Source: JACPTG01 sp964504135
Lineage (GTDB): Archaea; Nanobdellota; Nanobdellia; Woesearchaeales; UBA10216
Direction of reading: 5' to 3'
Assembly: GCA_964504135.1 (NCBI GenBank)
Contig: CAZDCW010000002.1
Span: 23,326 to 87,325 of the forward strand
Length of the DNA: 64,000 nucleotides
The position numbers and the translations under genes are program-made. This document shows, piece by piece, positions 1 to 8,721 of the stretch. The notes below the pieces were generated by a model. That model saw only the letters and a program-made list of their open reading frames with translations. It did not search any database and had not been told where the DNA came from. Numbering within the stretch: position 1 is the stretch's first letter; each line of letters starts with the position of its first letter.

Positions 1-212
1 ATTGCGTGCTGGGTCTGCCTTGAAGTCAGGAAGAAGACAGTCAGCCCTTTCTCAATAGCCAACTCAAGCGCAGGCGACAATGCAGCAGCGGTCTTTCCAA
101 GCCCTGTAGGCGCATGGGCCACAAGGCATTTTCCTGATGAGACTGCGCTGTACACGTCCTCCATGAAAAGCTTCTGCCCGTCCCGGACCTGCTCATAGGG
201 GAATAGCCGCAT
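1..212 (-). CDS. XPD/Rad3-like DNA helicase, N-terminal part (runs off window)
   Basis: The first 70 or so codons of a superfamily 2 helicase lie on the minus strand and continue past the left edge. The protein opens with MRLFPYEQVRDGQ, typical of XPD/DinG helicases, and has a Walker A motif APTGLGKT at residues 34-41, followed by LTSRQTQHA as in motif Ia. A TATA-like CTTATATA lies about 25 bases before the ATG, fitting a near-leaderless transcript. XPD-type helicases are iron-sulfur 5'-3' DNA helicases of repair; the iron-sulfur cysteines are outside the window, so DinG-like membership is not excluded. Confidence 0.8.
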   Translation of the reverse strand, partial: MRLFPYEQVRDGQKLFMEDVYSAVSSGKCLVAHAPTGLGKTAAALSPALELAIEKGLTVFFLTSRQTQHA

Positions 213-257
213 CAGGATGCCCGAAGGCTGCCGGTATATAAGGGTTTCACCTGCTAT

Positions 258-464
258 TTATCCAAACTCGACAACTATCCTGCTCCTGCTTTCCGGGTAT
301 ATTTTTACAGGCTTGCCTTTTTTTATGTCCATGAAGTCAATTATCCTTTTGGGCAGCAGGACATAGGGCTTTACAATTGCCTTTAGTTCCCCTTTCCCGC
401 AAATGTAGCAAAAAGTTTGATTATTTCTGCACTTTAATATGACATCATGCAAGAGTCCCAACAT
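258..464 (-). CDS. Small cysteine-containing protein with AbrB-like segment
   Basis: A protein of about 68 residues. The start chosen (MLGLLHD) overlaps the end of the upstream gene by 20 bases; a longer form reaching 545 lies inside that gene and is less likely. The N-terminal half has three cysteines (CRNNQTFCYIC), possibly a zinc site. The C-terminal half (LPKRIIDFMDIKKGKPVKIYP) has the pattern of a SpoVT/AbrB swapped-hairpin DNA-binding fold. A role as a small DNA-binding regulator, co-transcribed with the gene before it, is inference. The start could also be a TTG a few codons later. Confidence 0.55.
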   Translation of the reverse strand: MLGLLHDVILKCRNNQTFCYICGKGELKAIVKPYVLLPKRIIDFMDIKKGKPVKIYPESRSRIVVEFG

Positions 465-1134
465 ATTCCAGTATCCTTGCAGTAGGCTCGATGCTGTTTG
501 GTAAGCCATCCTTTCCGTCACGCTGGTATTTGACAATCTGGTCAAGCTCTATTCTAACAAACTCCCGCCTCGTCGCCCAAACAATGCCCTGGGAGTGATA
601 TACGAATTCATCCCATGGCTGCTCTGCGCCAGCATGGGGATATATCCGAAGCTCTGGAACTCCCCCTATGGCAACGCCTTCCCTTATCGCAACGCTTGCG
701 GCAGTCATAAAAGTGCGAAGGTAATGGAAGGGAGCTGGGACAAGGCAGACAGAAGTAATTCCCTGCTCCATTGCCCAGGGAACCAGCGCCTTAAACTTTG
801 AAAGGGTGTTTACCTTATGCCTGTCTGCTATGGGAACCATCCTGATCCTTTCACTGTTAACATAGTCTGAAAATCTCCTGTACCAGTTTTCAAAGCCAGG
901 GTATCCGTTGGCCTCTGCCCCGTCCAGAATCAGAAACATCTGTGATAGCCTTTCAAGGCTTTTGGCTCCTGTAAAGATAGACCACTCATTGTCCTCAGTG
1001 TTCGGCACAAGAAAAATCGCATCAACCCTGTCCGGAAGTCCGACCGCCCTGATTCTATAATACACTTCCAGCAGGTCGTAAAGGCCTCTTGCCTTTGCCT
1101 GCTTCTCAATCTCCAATGTAAGGATGTCAGGCAT
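445..1134 (-). CDS. YdcF/DUF218-like protein
   Basis: A 229-residue protein without membrane segments. VDAIFLVPNTE near residue 40 and NTLSKFKAL followed by VCLVPAPFHYLR (about 110-145) resemble the DUF218/YdcF fold, in which a conserved Asn/Glu motif and an FH..R motif surround a nucleotide-like pocket. The biochemical role of that family is poorly defined. A TATA-like AAAAATATAAGC lies just upstream of the ATG. The next gene overlaps its end, so the two are probably co-transcribed. The family call is from motif resemblance only. Confidence 0.5.
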   Translation of the reverse strand: MPDILTLEIEKQAKARGLYDLLEVYYRIRAVGLPDRVDAIFLVPNTEDNEWSIFTGAKSLERLSQMFLILDGAEANGYPGFENWYRRFSDYVNSERIRMVPIADRHKVNTLSKFKALVPWAMEQGITSVCLVPAPFHYLRTFMTAASVAIREGVAIGGVPELRIYPHAGAEQPWDEFVYHSQGIVWATRREFVRIELDQIVKYQRDGKDGLPNSIEPTARILEYVGTLA

Positions 1135-1285
1135 TAGGGCGGGAGACTTTTGCTGCTTATATTTTTTTCACAATGGCTAATGCTGTTGTTCCTTGCTGAG
1201 GCAGGCAGATACATCGCCGCTTTCACCACTTATATGTGGCTACAAAATAGAAAGCTTTATATACTTGTCTGCGCACGTCCAAAGT

Positions 1286-1495
1286 ATGGCAGATTATGAA
1301 GCCCTAAGGCGGGCTGAGGAATTGGTGGCTAGGTATAAGGCTCTGATTGGTGGTTTGGATGAAACTGTCGCTGACAACCGGGATGCAATTGAGGAGGGCG
1401 AGGAAGCTCTCAGGCAGGCAGGCGATTTGTCCGCAGATGCGCAGGCGCAGTTTAATTCTTTGGTCGAAAGGCTGCGCGGCTACAGAAGGCCTTAG
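1286..1495 (+). CDS. Small helical (coiled-coil) protein, unknown
   Basis: A 69-residue, charge-rich helical protein starting MADYEALRRAEEL. I chose this ATG because a TATA box (TTTATATAC, about 1256-1264) lies roughly 25 bases upstream, the leaderless spacing repeated through this window. Heptad-like spacing of Leu, Val and Ala suggests a short coiled coil. No family recognised. It faces away from the preceding operon. Confidence 0.55.
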   Translation: MADYEALRRAEELVARYKALIGGLDETVADNRDAIEEGEEALRQAGDLSADAQAQFNSLVERLRGYRRP

Positions 1496-1538
1496 CGGTT
1501 CCAGGCTCCGTAAAGTTTAAACACTGTGTATCATACCC

Positions 1539-1754
1539 ATGGCCAAAAAGACCATATCGCTTACAGAGGAGGCCTACAAGCTGCTGCTGAGGAACAAGCG
1601 GCCAGGCGAAAGCTTCTCCGAGTTGATTGTGGAAGGCTTTGGCAAAAAGAAACGCCTTCTGGATTATGCCGGGATATGGGAGAGCATGCCTGCTGATGGA
1701 TGGAAGGAGATTGAGCGCAGGGTTGCAGAGGCGAGAAAAGGAACGATGCAGTAA
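1539..1754 (+). CDS. VapB-type antitoxin (DUF217/UPF0330-like), orphan
   Basis: A 71-residue protein starting MAKKTISLTEEAYKLL, with a beta strand then two helices and the SFSELIVE segment characteristic of archaeal DUF217-type VapB antitoxins. The C-terminal half (GIWESMPADGWKEIE) would normally embrace a VapC toxin. No PIN-domain gene follows, so this is an orphan antitoxin. It neighbours another antitoxin-like ORF and a RelE fragment, which suggests a decayed toxin-antitoxin cluster. Confidence 0.65.
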   Translation: MAKKTISLTEEAYKLLLRNKRPGESFSELIVEGFGKKKRLLDYAGIWESMPADGWKEIERRVAEARKGTMQ

Positions 1755-1854
1755 ATTCATGGCATGCCAGCACTTCTATTTGAACTTACAAAACAAGAAG
1801 GCGTTAGCAGAAAAAAGGTAACTTTTTATAGATATTCTGCTTTTTTCTAATTTA

Positions 1855-1989
1855 ATGGAAACAGTTACCATACCCAGGCAGGAATACTTAAGGCTAAAGC
1901 AGCTCGAAGCAATAGACTTTGAGCTTGCAAGGCAGTTTGCAAATAGTCTTGATGACCTGAAAAAGGGCAGGTATAGGCGCTTGGCTTAG
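1855..1989 (+). CDS. Very small RelB-like antitoxin ORF
   Basis: A 44-residue ORF starting METVTIPRQEYLRLK and ending in a basic tail (KKGRYRRLA). A TATA-like TTTTTATAG sits about 27 bases upstream. The start pattern (TVTIPRQEY..LK) is typical of small archaeal antitoxins paired with RelE toxins. The only RelE-like sequence nearby lies on the opposite strand and is truncated, its stop overlapping the stop of this ORF. Confidence 0.55.
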   Translation: METVTIPRQEYLRLKQLEAIDFELARQFANSLDDLKKGRYRRLA

Positions 1990-2147
1990 AGTTTTTCAGC
2001 AACGGCTCTAAACTCTTTCAGGTTTTCCTTGATATGACCTATTGTAGCCTGTTGATCCTTTTTCCCACTTGCAGCAACAAGCAGAACCAGCTGTAAATCT
2101 TCATAAACCAGGCAATAAATTCTTTTCTCTTTTATCCGCTCATCCGC
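1986..2147 (-). pseudogene. RelE-family toxin, C-terminal remnant
   Basis: An open stretch of 53 codons encodes the C-terminal part of a RelE/ParE-type toxin: RIYCLVYEDLQLVLLVAAS followed by GKKDQQATIGHIKENL. An in-frame TAA sits immediately before the conserved region and there is no start codon, so the N-terminal half is missing. Its stop overlaps the stop of the convergent RelB-like ORF. In working modules the two genes lie head to tail on one strand, so this locus has been rearranged. Confidence 0.6.
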
Positions 2148-2168
2148 TTACTTTGTGAAAAAAAAACA

Positions 2169-2262
2169 CGCCGGGACTGGGATTTGAACCCAGACGCCCG
2201 TGAGGGCCAGGCTTGCGGATAAAATTCCAGGCCTGCGCAATACCAGGTTATGCGATCCCGGC
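2169..2262 (-). tRNA. tRNA-Ser(GGA) with a short anticodon-loop intron
   Basis: The acceptor stem GCCGGGA pairs with TCCCGGC. There is a 3-bp D stem (GCA/TGC), a long variable arm CCCTCACGGG and a T arm CTGGG-TTCAAAT-CCCAG. The discriminator is G, as expected for archaeal Ser; CCA is not encoded. The anticodon stem CAGGC/GCCTG encloses 18 bases instead of 7, starting C-T-GGA-A, which implies anticodon GGA and about 11 extra bases. TGGA/TCCG can form the central helix of a relaxed bulge-helix-bulge, but the exact splice sites are uncertain by a base. Confidence 0.85.
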
Positions 2263-2296
2263 ATAATGATACATACGAAATTAATAAACAGTTCAG

Positions 2297-3334
2297 CTAG
2301 CCCTTGCCCTTGGACAAATGAACCTTCCTTACAGGTGAGGAAATCTCAATGCCGTTCTTGTCGTATGCCTCCTTAAGCGCCTTTATAAACTCGTGCATTA
2401 CAAGATATTTATCCACAAATTTTTCCACGCGCAAAATGACTGAAAAGTTTATGTTGGAATCGCCGAACTCATTGTATCTTATGAATGGCTCGAATTCCCT
2501 GACAGCTCCCTGGACTGTCTTCTGGGTTTTCCGGGCCACATCCGCAGTTACCTTTTCAACCTCCTTAAGGTCGGACTTGTATGAAACACCAACCTTCACC
2601 ACAACGCTCATCTCAGGCACAGTCAGGTCATAGTTTGTGAGTACGGAGTTGGCAATTTTTGAGTTGGGCACAACAATGATATTCCCGGGCAAAGTCTTTA
2701 TCCGTGTAGTCCTCCAGCCAATATCCTCAATATGCCCTCCAAGGCCATTGTCCAGTTCAATGTAATCCTTCACCCTTATAGGCTTGTCAGATGCAATGTA
2801 AACGCCGCCAAAGAAATTGGAAAGCGTGTCCTGAAGGGCAAGCCCGATTGCCAGGCCTCCAATGCCAAGCGTGGCAATCAGCGGAGATATCTCAACGTTG
2901 AAATGCTTAAGTATAATTATCAGCCCAACCATGTAAATAAAGACGTAAATCGTGTTTATGAAAAGCCGGGGCACGCCTCCAGCACCACCCCGGGGCGCCA
3001 GCCAGGTCTGTATGCCAACTTTCACTATCCGTTGACTTACAAACAAAATCCACAGGATCGCAATTACATAATAAATTCCGTCATATATCGCCTTGTTCTG
3101 CTGGATAAAAACCGTCCTCTGGGCAGTGAAGAACAGCACCACCAGGACAACTCCCGCCACAAAGGGGGTTCCAAGGGCGGCCAGCAGCCTGTCATCAAGG
3201 TCAGTCTTTGTCTTCTGCGTAAGGCCTTTAATATACTTGGAGAGTATGATGTGGGCCACCTTTGCCAGAACATAAGCGGCCACCAGGCCAAGCAATACAA
3301 TCACATACTCGTTGGACGTTACTGAATTGATATC
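2297..3334 (-). CDS. Small-conductance mechanosensitive channel (MscS family)
   Basis: A 345-residue membrane protein predicted to gate open under membrane tension and release solutes during hypo-osmotic shock. Several hydrophobic segments occupy the first 180 residues. The pore helix and beta-domain signature follows as TLGIGGLAIGLALQDTLSNF and GVYIASDKPIRVKDYIEL; a soluble alpha/beta domain makes up the C terminus. I prefer the ATG giving MDINSV over one 18 bases upstream because a TATA box (GTTTATATATTCG) lies about 25 bases before it. Confidence 0.9.
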   Translation of the reverse strand, partial: DINSVTSNEYVIVLLGLVAAYVLAKVAHIILSKYIKGLTQKTKTDLDDRLLAALGTPFVAGVVLVVLFFTAQRTVFIQQNKAIYDGIYYVIAILWILFVSQRIVKVGIQTWLAPRGGAGGVPRLFINTIYVFIYMVGLIIILKHFNVEISPLIATLGIGGLAIGLALQDTLSNFFGGVYIASDKPIRVKDYIELDNGLGGHIEDIGWRTTRIKTLPGNIIVVPNSKIANSVLTNYDLTVPEMSVVVKVGVSYKSDLKEVEKVTADVARKTQKTVQGAVREFEPFIRYNEFGDSNINFSVILRVEKFVDKYLVMHEFIKALKEAYDKNGIEISSPVRKVHLSKGKG

Positions 3335-3378
3335 CATCCTAATTGTTTTCACCAGCGAATATATAAACTATTGCCAAG

Positions 3379-4716
3379 CTACTTTAAAACCCCGCTTGCA
3401 CCAAGCTTTTTCATTATCTTCTTCATGTCCTTTTCAGTTCCGCCCTTGAACATCTTCACCAGCTTCTTGGCCTGCCTGTATTGCTTTATCAGTTCCCTTA
3501 TCTCTGCCTGGGGCACTCCTGAGCCTTTTGAGATTCGGGCAGCCCTGTTTGTGTCGATTAGCTCAGGGTCTTCCAGTTCTTTCTGTGTCATTGAGTCCAT
3601 TGCTGTCTTCCAGTGCTCAAGCTTGCTTTGCTGGACTTCTATGAGCTCCTTCGGGAGCTTCAGCTGGCCCATGCCTGGGACCATTTCCATGATTTTGTTA
3701 AGCGGCCCCATCTTCTTCATTGCCTGCATCTGGTCGTACAGGTCCAGAAGCGTGAATTCGCCTTTGAGCAGCCTGCGGCTGAGGTCCTCGGTTTCTTCCT
3801 CTGTCATGGCCTCCCTTGCCTTCTCAAGCAGTGCCTCTATGTCGCCCATTCCGAGGAGCCTGCCTACAAAGCCCTGGGGGTTGAATCTTTCAAGGTCGTC
3901 AGCCTTTTCCCCTACGCCAATAAACTTGACAGGCGCGCCTGATGCAGCGCATGCTGTAAGGGCCCCGCCGCCCTTTGCAGTGCCCTCAAGCTTGGTGATT
4001 ATTACCCCTGTGATTTTGCTCGCGTCATTGAAAGCCAGTGCCTGCCTTTCAGCAGCCTGGCCTATGTCGGCTGAGATGACAAGAAGGGTCTCAGAAGGCC
4101 GGATTGTGCTGCTTATTGCCTTAAGCTCACTTATCAGGTCGGCAGAGAGGGCGTCCCTTCCGGCTGTGTCAAAGATGACGACGTCAAACTTGTCGTACTC
4201 GTTTGCATTGTAAATCCTTATAGGATCCTTTTCCCGGGGGTTTCCGAACACAGGCACGTTGATTTTCTTCCCAAGCTGTAATAGTTGCTCGTAGGCTGCG
4301 GGCCTGTAGACGTCAAGCTGCACAAGTGCCGCCTTCAGGCCCCTTTTCTGGAAGTACAGCGCCAGCTTTCCGGCTGTTGTTGTCTTTCCTGAGCCGAAAA
4401 GGCCGACGAGCATGATGCTGGCAGGTTTCCTGGAGGTGTCAACTGAAGCCTCATCTTCTCCAAGGAACCTTGCAAGCTCCTCGTAGACTATCTTTACAAG
4501 AAGCTCCCTTTTGCTTATTCCCGGAAGTTCCTCCTTCAAAGCCCGCTCCTTAATCCGCTTTGTAAGGTCAAAGACAAGCCTTACATTCACGTCAGCAGAC
4601 AGCAATGCCTTCTGGAGGTCCTTGACAAGCTCATTGACCAGCGTTTCGTCTACAAAGAGGGCCTTTGTTATCCTGTCAAGGCTTTTCCTCAGCGACTCGC
4701 CCAGCCGGTCAAGCAT
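3379..4716 (-). CDS. srp54: Signal recognition particle protein SRP54
   Basis: A 445-residue GTPase that binds signal sequences and SRP RNA and delivers ribosome-nascent chains to FtsY, which is encoded at 50443-51594. Domains in order: N helical bundle (1-90), G domain with P-loop GLFGSGKTT (about 104-112), DVYRPAAYEQL, DTAGRD and TKLEGTAKGGGAL, then the M domain with MGPLNKIMEMVPGMGQ and SRKxRIAKGSG-like RAARISKGSG. Length is normal for archaea. A TATA box GCTTAAATACGC overlaps the stop codon region of the upstream gene. Confidence 0.97.
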   Translation of the reverse strand: MLDRLGESLRKSLDRITKALFVDETLVNELVKDLQKALLSADVNVRLVFDLTKRIKERALKEELPGISKRELLVKIVYEELARFLGEDEASVDTSRKPASIMLVGLFGSGKTTTAGKLALYFQKRGLKAALVQLDVYRPAAYEQLLQLGKKINVPVFGNPREKDPIRIYNANEYDKFDVVIFDTAGRDALSADLISELKAISSTIRPSETLLVISADIGQAAERQALAFNDASKITGVIITKLEGTAKGGGALTACAASGAPVKFIGVGEKADDLERFNPQGFVGRLLGMGDIEALLEKAREAMTEEETEDLSRRLLKGEFTLLDLYDQMQAMKKMGPLNKIMEMVPGMGQLKLPKELIEVQQSKLEHWKTAMDSMTQKELEDPELIDTNRAARISKGSGVPQAEIRELIKQYRQAKKLVKMFKGGTEKDMKKIMKKLGASGVLK

Positions 4717-4740
4717 GTCCCCGGGACAGCAGGAGCGTAT

Positions 4741-6165
4741 TTAAGCGTTGTGCAATTGCCGCCTGAAAAAAGAGGCATTAAGAATTCTTGACATTATTTC
4801 AGCTGCTGTCAGGTAATCATCGGCCCTTATGAAGGCTGGAATTCTTCGGCCTGGCCCGGGAAATTCCCTGTCAAGCTCGAGTTCAGGCAAATCCGCGTTC
4901 CTGTCAATCTCGAAGCCAACCAGCGCGTGCTGGCCGATTGCAATCTCCTCAGGACTTCCATATTTGTCCGCAAAATAGCAAATTCTTCCAGTGAGACTTT
5001 CAACTCTGTGCTGGCTAAGGTATTTTTCTAGGGCACTGCCCTTGCTTAACTTGACATTTTCTGCCAGATATTCAGGCCTCATATAGAGCCTGACGTTCTC
5101 GGCGCCCTTTGAAAACGCAGTCTTGGTTATGGTTGATAGTGGTGTTCCTAAAAGCCTGCCTGCCCAAAAACTGAATTCCTGGGCTTGCAAAATGATCAGA
5201 GCCTTAAGCCCATCTGAAATATCTGGTGGAAAATCGATGATAAATGAATTCTCAGTGTCACGCAGAGCCCAGTTTGACCATGCATGGACAAAGTCAGGGA
5301 ACGCAGGCGTTTTGCTCTTGGAAAGCCATTCCAGGCTTTCTCTGATTTCGGCAGCATCCTGCGCATTGACCAGAACCTGGCCATAATTCTGAGCCGCAGG
5401 CGACATAGCCTTGGCAGTGGTAAGCGAATCGCAAATGGCAAACCTGCTGTAGCCTGGATACCTGAGGGGGCTGTATCTCTCAACCCAATCAAGGAAATTT
5501 TGGCCTTCGCCGATTGTCCCGCTTGTGACAGTTCCAATATGGTGGATTCCTGTAATGTGAGCCGCATGCATCAATCTTCGCATGCCCTCCTGGTCAGCCT
5601 CTGCGAGAAACAGGTCATCATACTCCAGGGTTCCTCTCAAATCATGCACCAGGGCGACCAGGCCACGCACCTCATTATGCAGTCTGTCTGCCACGGCTTG
5701 GGCAATCTTGTTAATTGCCGCCTCATAGCCCGGATCCGCCAGTCTTTCCAATCTTTTTCTGCTTGGGTCAATGGGCATAAAGCTGGCGTCATGACTCAGG
5801 CGAACGTAAAACCTGGTTTCCTGCCTGCGCTGGTAAAGGCCGCTTTCTGTCTTATCCCACAAGTTAACATTACAGGGCTCGACATACAGCCCGATTGGGA
5901 AAGGCTGTTCAAAACCTTCAGGCCTTGCTTCAAAAAAGGCTGAAGTCTGCTGCGCTAAAAGCTGGTCAATGCCTGAAAACCCGGAAGCCCGTCCGAGGGC
6001 CTGAGCCAGTTTGCCTGCTGTATCAACACCGCCCCCAAGGCCAAGCTTAACTGAGAGGTACTCATTCACAGGATTAAAATGCAGCCTTGTCCCATCGCTT
6101 CCAAAAAGATAGTAGGCAATGGTTCTGCCTGCAGGAGCACGACCAGTAAGAGTCAATGTTGCCAT
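4741..6165 (-). CDS. Hypothetical protein, 474 residues
   Basis: A soluble, mixed alpha/beta protein of unknown family. No transmembrane segment, nucleotide-binding loop or metal cluster was recognised. A TATA-like TCTTTAAAAAG precedes the start at archaeal spacing. Base composition and codon use match neighbouring core genes, so recent acquisition is not indicated. It sits between srp54 (same strand, 24 bases apart) and the divergent glpX gene; neither neighbour suggests a function. Confidence 0.7.
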   Translation of the reverse strand: MATLTLTGRAPAGRTIAYYLFGSDGTRLHFNPVNEYLSVKLGLGGGVDTAGKLAQALGRASGFSGIDQLLAQQTSAFFEARPEGFEQPFPIGLYVEPCNVNLWDKTESGLYQRRQETRFYVRLSHDASFMPIDPSRKRLERLADPGYEAAINKIAQAVADRLHNEVRGLVALVHDLRGTLEYDDLFLAEADQEGMRRLMHAAHITGIHHIGTVTSGTIGEGQNFLDWVERYSPLRYPGYSRFAICDSLTTAKAMSPAAQNYGQVLVNAQDAAEIRESLEWLSKSKTPAFPDFVHAWSNWALRDTENSFIIDFPPDISDGLKALIILQAQEFSFWAGRLLGTPLSTITKTAFSKGAENVRLYMRPEYLAENVKLSKGSALEKYLSQHRVESLTGRICYFADKYGSPEEIAIGQHALVGFEIDRNADLPELELDREFPGPGRRIPAFIRADDYLTAAEIMSRILNASFFRRQLHNA

Positions 6166-6279
6166 TATGAAGTGGTGTACTTATCTTCTTTTTAAAGATT
6201 TGTGTTTGCGCGTTTGCTGTGTAGCCAAAGACAAAATATAAAAACAGCATAGGCAAAGCCCAGCGTTGGGGGTGTACCT

Positions 6280-7230
6280 ATGGATAGGAATCTTGCTCTT
6301 GACTTTGTAAGGGTTACTGAGGAGGCGGCGATAGCCTCTGCGAAATGGCTTGGGAAGGGCGACAAGAATTCTGCAGACCAGGCAGCGGTCAATCTTATGC
6401 GGAAGAGGTTCAATGACATTGACATTGACGCCACCATAGTCATTGGCGAGGGTGAGAGGGATGAGGCGCCTATGCTGTTCATTGGTGAAAAGGTCGGCAA
6501 CGGAAAGGGATTAAAGTGGGACATTGCAGTGGACCCCCTTGAGTGCACGAACAGTGTTGCCTATGGCAGGCCAAATGCGATTTCTGTGCTCGCGGCCGCT
6601 CCAAGGGGAAACCTGCTCGGAGCTCCGGACACCTACATGAATAAGATAGCCGTCGGCCCTGAAGCCCGCGGAAAAATAGACCTCGATGCCACGCCTGCGG
6701 AAAACATTCAGGCGGTTGCTGATGCCCTGGAAAAGGATGTGGGCGAGGTCACCATCGTGGTGCTTGAGAGGGACAGGCACCAGCAGCTTATTAGGCAGAT
6801 AAGGGAGACAGGGGCGAGGATACAGCTGATTCCTGACGGCGATGTGTCAGGGGCTATTGCGCCTTCGCTTGATTACTGCGCTGTTGACATGCTGCTTGGC
6901 ATAGGTGCTGCGCCTGAAGGCGTGCTGGCTGCTGCCGCAATAAGGTGCCTCGGCGGCGAGATGCAGGCGAGGTTTGCCTTCAAGGATGATGCTGACCGGA
7001 AGCGTGCTGAGTCAATGGGCATTAGGGACCCTGAAAAGGTGTTCAGGACAGAGGACCTTGCAAAAGGGGACAATGTTGTGTTCGCAGCCACAGGAGTTGT
7101 CAGCGGCCTGCTGCTGGAAGGCGTGAATTTCACGCGGGATGGCGCGATAACACATTCAATTGTGACCAGGTCAAAGTCAGGCACTGTAAGGCTAATCAAG
7201 GCAACGCACAGGATATCGCACAGCAGGTGA
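6280..7230 (+). CDS. glpX: Fructose-1,6-bisphosphatase class II (GlpX type)
   Basis: A 316-residue metal-dependent phosphatase that hydrolyses fructose 1,6-bisphosphate in gluconeogenesis. Recognised from RNLALDFVRVTEEAAIASA, GKGDKNSADQAAV, DATIVIGEGERDEAPML and LIPDGDVSGAI. The metal-site motif normally DPLEGT reads DPLECT here (about residue 90), replacing a near-invariant glycine by cysteine. A TATA element (AAAATATAAAAAC) and a GGGGGTG ribosome-binding site precede the start. The aldolase gene follows after 4 bases, so the pair probably forms a gluconeogenic operon. Confidence 0.92.
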   Translation: MDRNLALDFVRVTEEAAIASAKWLGKGDKNSADQAAVNLMRKRFNDIDIDATIVIGEGERDEAPMLFIGEKVGNGKGLKWDIAVDPLECTNSVAYGRPNAISVLAAAPRGNLLGAPDTYMNKIAVGPEARGKIDLDATPAENIQAVADALEKDVGEVTIVVLERDRHQQLIRQIRETGARIQLIPDGDVSGAIAPSLDYCAVDMLLGIGAAPEGVLAAAAIRCLGGEMQARFAFKDDADRKRAESMGIRDPEKVFRTEDLAKGDNVVFAATGVVSGLLLEGVNFTRDGAITHSIVTRSKSGTVRLIKATHRISHSR

Positions 7231-7234
7231 TACT

Positions 7235-8191
7235 ATGAAAAAGATGGAAAAGGAAGACATGGCAGTCCCGGCAGATGTTCCTGCAGCGTCAAGGGCTGCT
7301 TACAGGAGCAACTATCATCTTGCTACGCATGGCACAGGCAGGCTCATGCTGTTCGCAGGCGACCAGAAGATAGAGCACCTGAACGACGACTTTTTCGGCA
7401 CAGCGGACACGGGCCAGATACCGGTTGACGATGCAGAGCCTGAGCATCTCTTCAGGATAGCCTCGCAGGGAACAATCGGCGTGTTCGCAGCGCAGCTCGG
7501 CCTGGTTTCAAGATTCGGGCCAAGCTATGATTCAATCCCTTATCTTGTAAAGCTTAACAGCAAGTCTCACCTTGTAAAGACAGAGCAGAAAGACCCAAAC
7601 AGCAAGGCAATGTGGACTGCAGACCAGGTGGCTGAGTTCCAGAAAAGCTCAGGCCTAAAAATAGCGGGAATAGGCTATACAGTGTATCTCGGCAGCGAAT
7701 TTGAGGGCGAGATGCTTGCAGAGGCGGCGCAGGCAATCCACAGGGCGCACCAGCATGGGATGATATCAGTAATCTGGATGTATCCCCGCGGCAAGGCAGT
7801 GAAGGATGAAAAGGACCCTCACCTGATTGCAGGCGCGGCAGGAACTGCAGCGTGCCTGGGTACAGACTTCACAAAGGTAAACCCTCCGAAGAAGGAAGGC
7901 CATGACTCGGCAGAATTGCTGAAGGAGGCGATAATGGCTGCTGGCCGCACAAAGGTGATTTGCGCAGGGGGAAGCAGCGTGGACACGAAAAAATTCCTTG
8001 AGGGCCTGCACAGGCAGCTCCATGTCGGCGGTGTAAGCGGGAACGCGACAGGAAGGAACATTCACCAGAAGCCATTGAAGGAGGCTGTCCGGATGTGCAA
8101 CGCGATTTCCTCATTGACTTTTGGCGACTATGATGTCGCCAGGGCATTGCGCGTGTATAGCGGCGAGGAGGAGTTTAAACTTCCTGGATGA
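7235..8191 (+). CDS. Fructose-bisphosphate aldolase class I, archaeal (DhnA/FbaB-like)
   Basis: A 318-residue TIM-barrel Schiff-base aldolase that condenses dihydroxyacetone phosphate and glyceraldehyde 3-phosphate. Visible signatures are LMLFAGDQKIEHLND near residue 40, the candidate catalytic lysine in DFTKVNPP near residue 210, and the phosphate-binding segments VICAGGSS and GGVSGNATGRN. AGGTGAT lies 5 bases before the ATG. It follows glpX directly, giving two consecutive gluconeogenic steps in one transcript; the following gene overlaps by ATGA. Confidence 0.93.
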   Translation: MKKMEKEDMAVPADVPAASRAAYRSNYHLATHGTGRLMLFAGDQKIEHLNDDFFGTADTGQIPVDDAEPEHLFRIASQGTIGVFAAQLGLVSRFGPSYDSIPYLVKLNSKSHLVKTEQKDPNSKAMWTADQVAEFQKSSGLKIAGIGYTVYLGSEFEGEMLAEAAQAIHRAHQHGMISVIWMYPRGKAVKDEKDPHLIAGAAGTAACLGTDFTKVNPPKKEGHDSAELLKEAIMAAGRTKVICAGGSSVDTKKFLEGLHRQLHVGGVSGNATGRNIHQKPLKEAVRMCNAISSLTFGDYDVARALRVYSGEEEFKLPG

Positions 8192-8607
8192 TCCCTTCAG
8201 AAATGGCAGGTTTTCGCTATCACGGGCAGGTGCCATGCCTTGACGACCTGAGCAACAGGTTCTATGTCCTCGTGCAGCAGCCCTGTAATGGCACCTATTC
8301 CGATGAGCTTGTTTCCTTTCTGAGGCAGCGCTCAGTTTCAGTCGCCGCAGTAGCAGGGGAGATGCGCATCCCTGCAAGGTTGGGCCTGCTTACAGTCTCA
8401 AACACCGAGCTTTACATCCCAGTTGACTCCGCGTACCAAAGGAACAGTTCCTGCCTTATCGGAACAGTGCAGTTAACATATGCTGCCGATGCGCATCAGC
8501 AGCATTATGCCCTGCTCAGCTTTACGCATCATGCCATGCAGCCAGACAGGTATCCGGGATATAATCATGCACTGGGCCTGCTTCGGCAGTTCCTGGATGG
8601 GGACTAG
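8188..8607 (+). CDS. Hypothetical protein downstream of aldolase
   Basis: A 139-residue protein whose ATG overlaps the aldolase stop as ATGA, so it is translationally coupled to the glpX-aldolase operon. It is probably soluble. No catalytic motif or known fold was recognised; it contains several His and Gln residues late in the chain (AADAHQQHYALLSFTHHA). Any role in sugar metabolism rests only on operon position. Confidence 0.6.
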   Translation: MIPSEMAGFRYHGQVPCLDDLSNRFYVLVQQPCNGTYSDELVSFLRQRSVSVAAVAGEMRIPARLGLLTVSNTELYIPVDSAYQRNSSCLIGTVQLTYAADAHQQHYALLSFTHHAMQPDRYPGYNHALGLLRQFLDGD

Positions 8608-8680
8608 CCACAGCGAGCATAACTTTATAAAACCCCTCAAAATAGCAACAGCCCTTGTGGGCCGGTAGTTAAATCTGGTA

Positions 8681-8699
8681 AGGGAGGCATTCCCCAGAG
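8681..8699 (+). other. tRNA-Ala intron 1 (position 21/22)
   Basis: A 19-base intron in the D loop. Exon CTGG pairs with intron CCAG, flanked by three-base bulges TAA and AGT; cutting after the second base of each bulge gives a normal D arm. This is the standard bulge-helix-bulge rule of the archaeal tRNA splicing endonuclease. Confidence 0.8.
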
Positions 8700-8721
8700 T
8701 AATGCGCCCTTGGCTAGGGTG

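Noticed and set aside
3371..4213. Long plus-strand ORF (280 codons) opposite srp54
   Set aside because: Mirror frame of a well-supported gene; Ser/Leu-rich translation without protein-like pattern.
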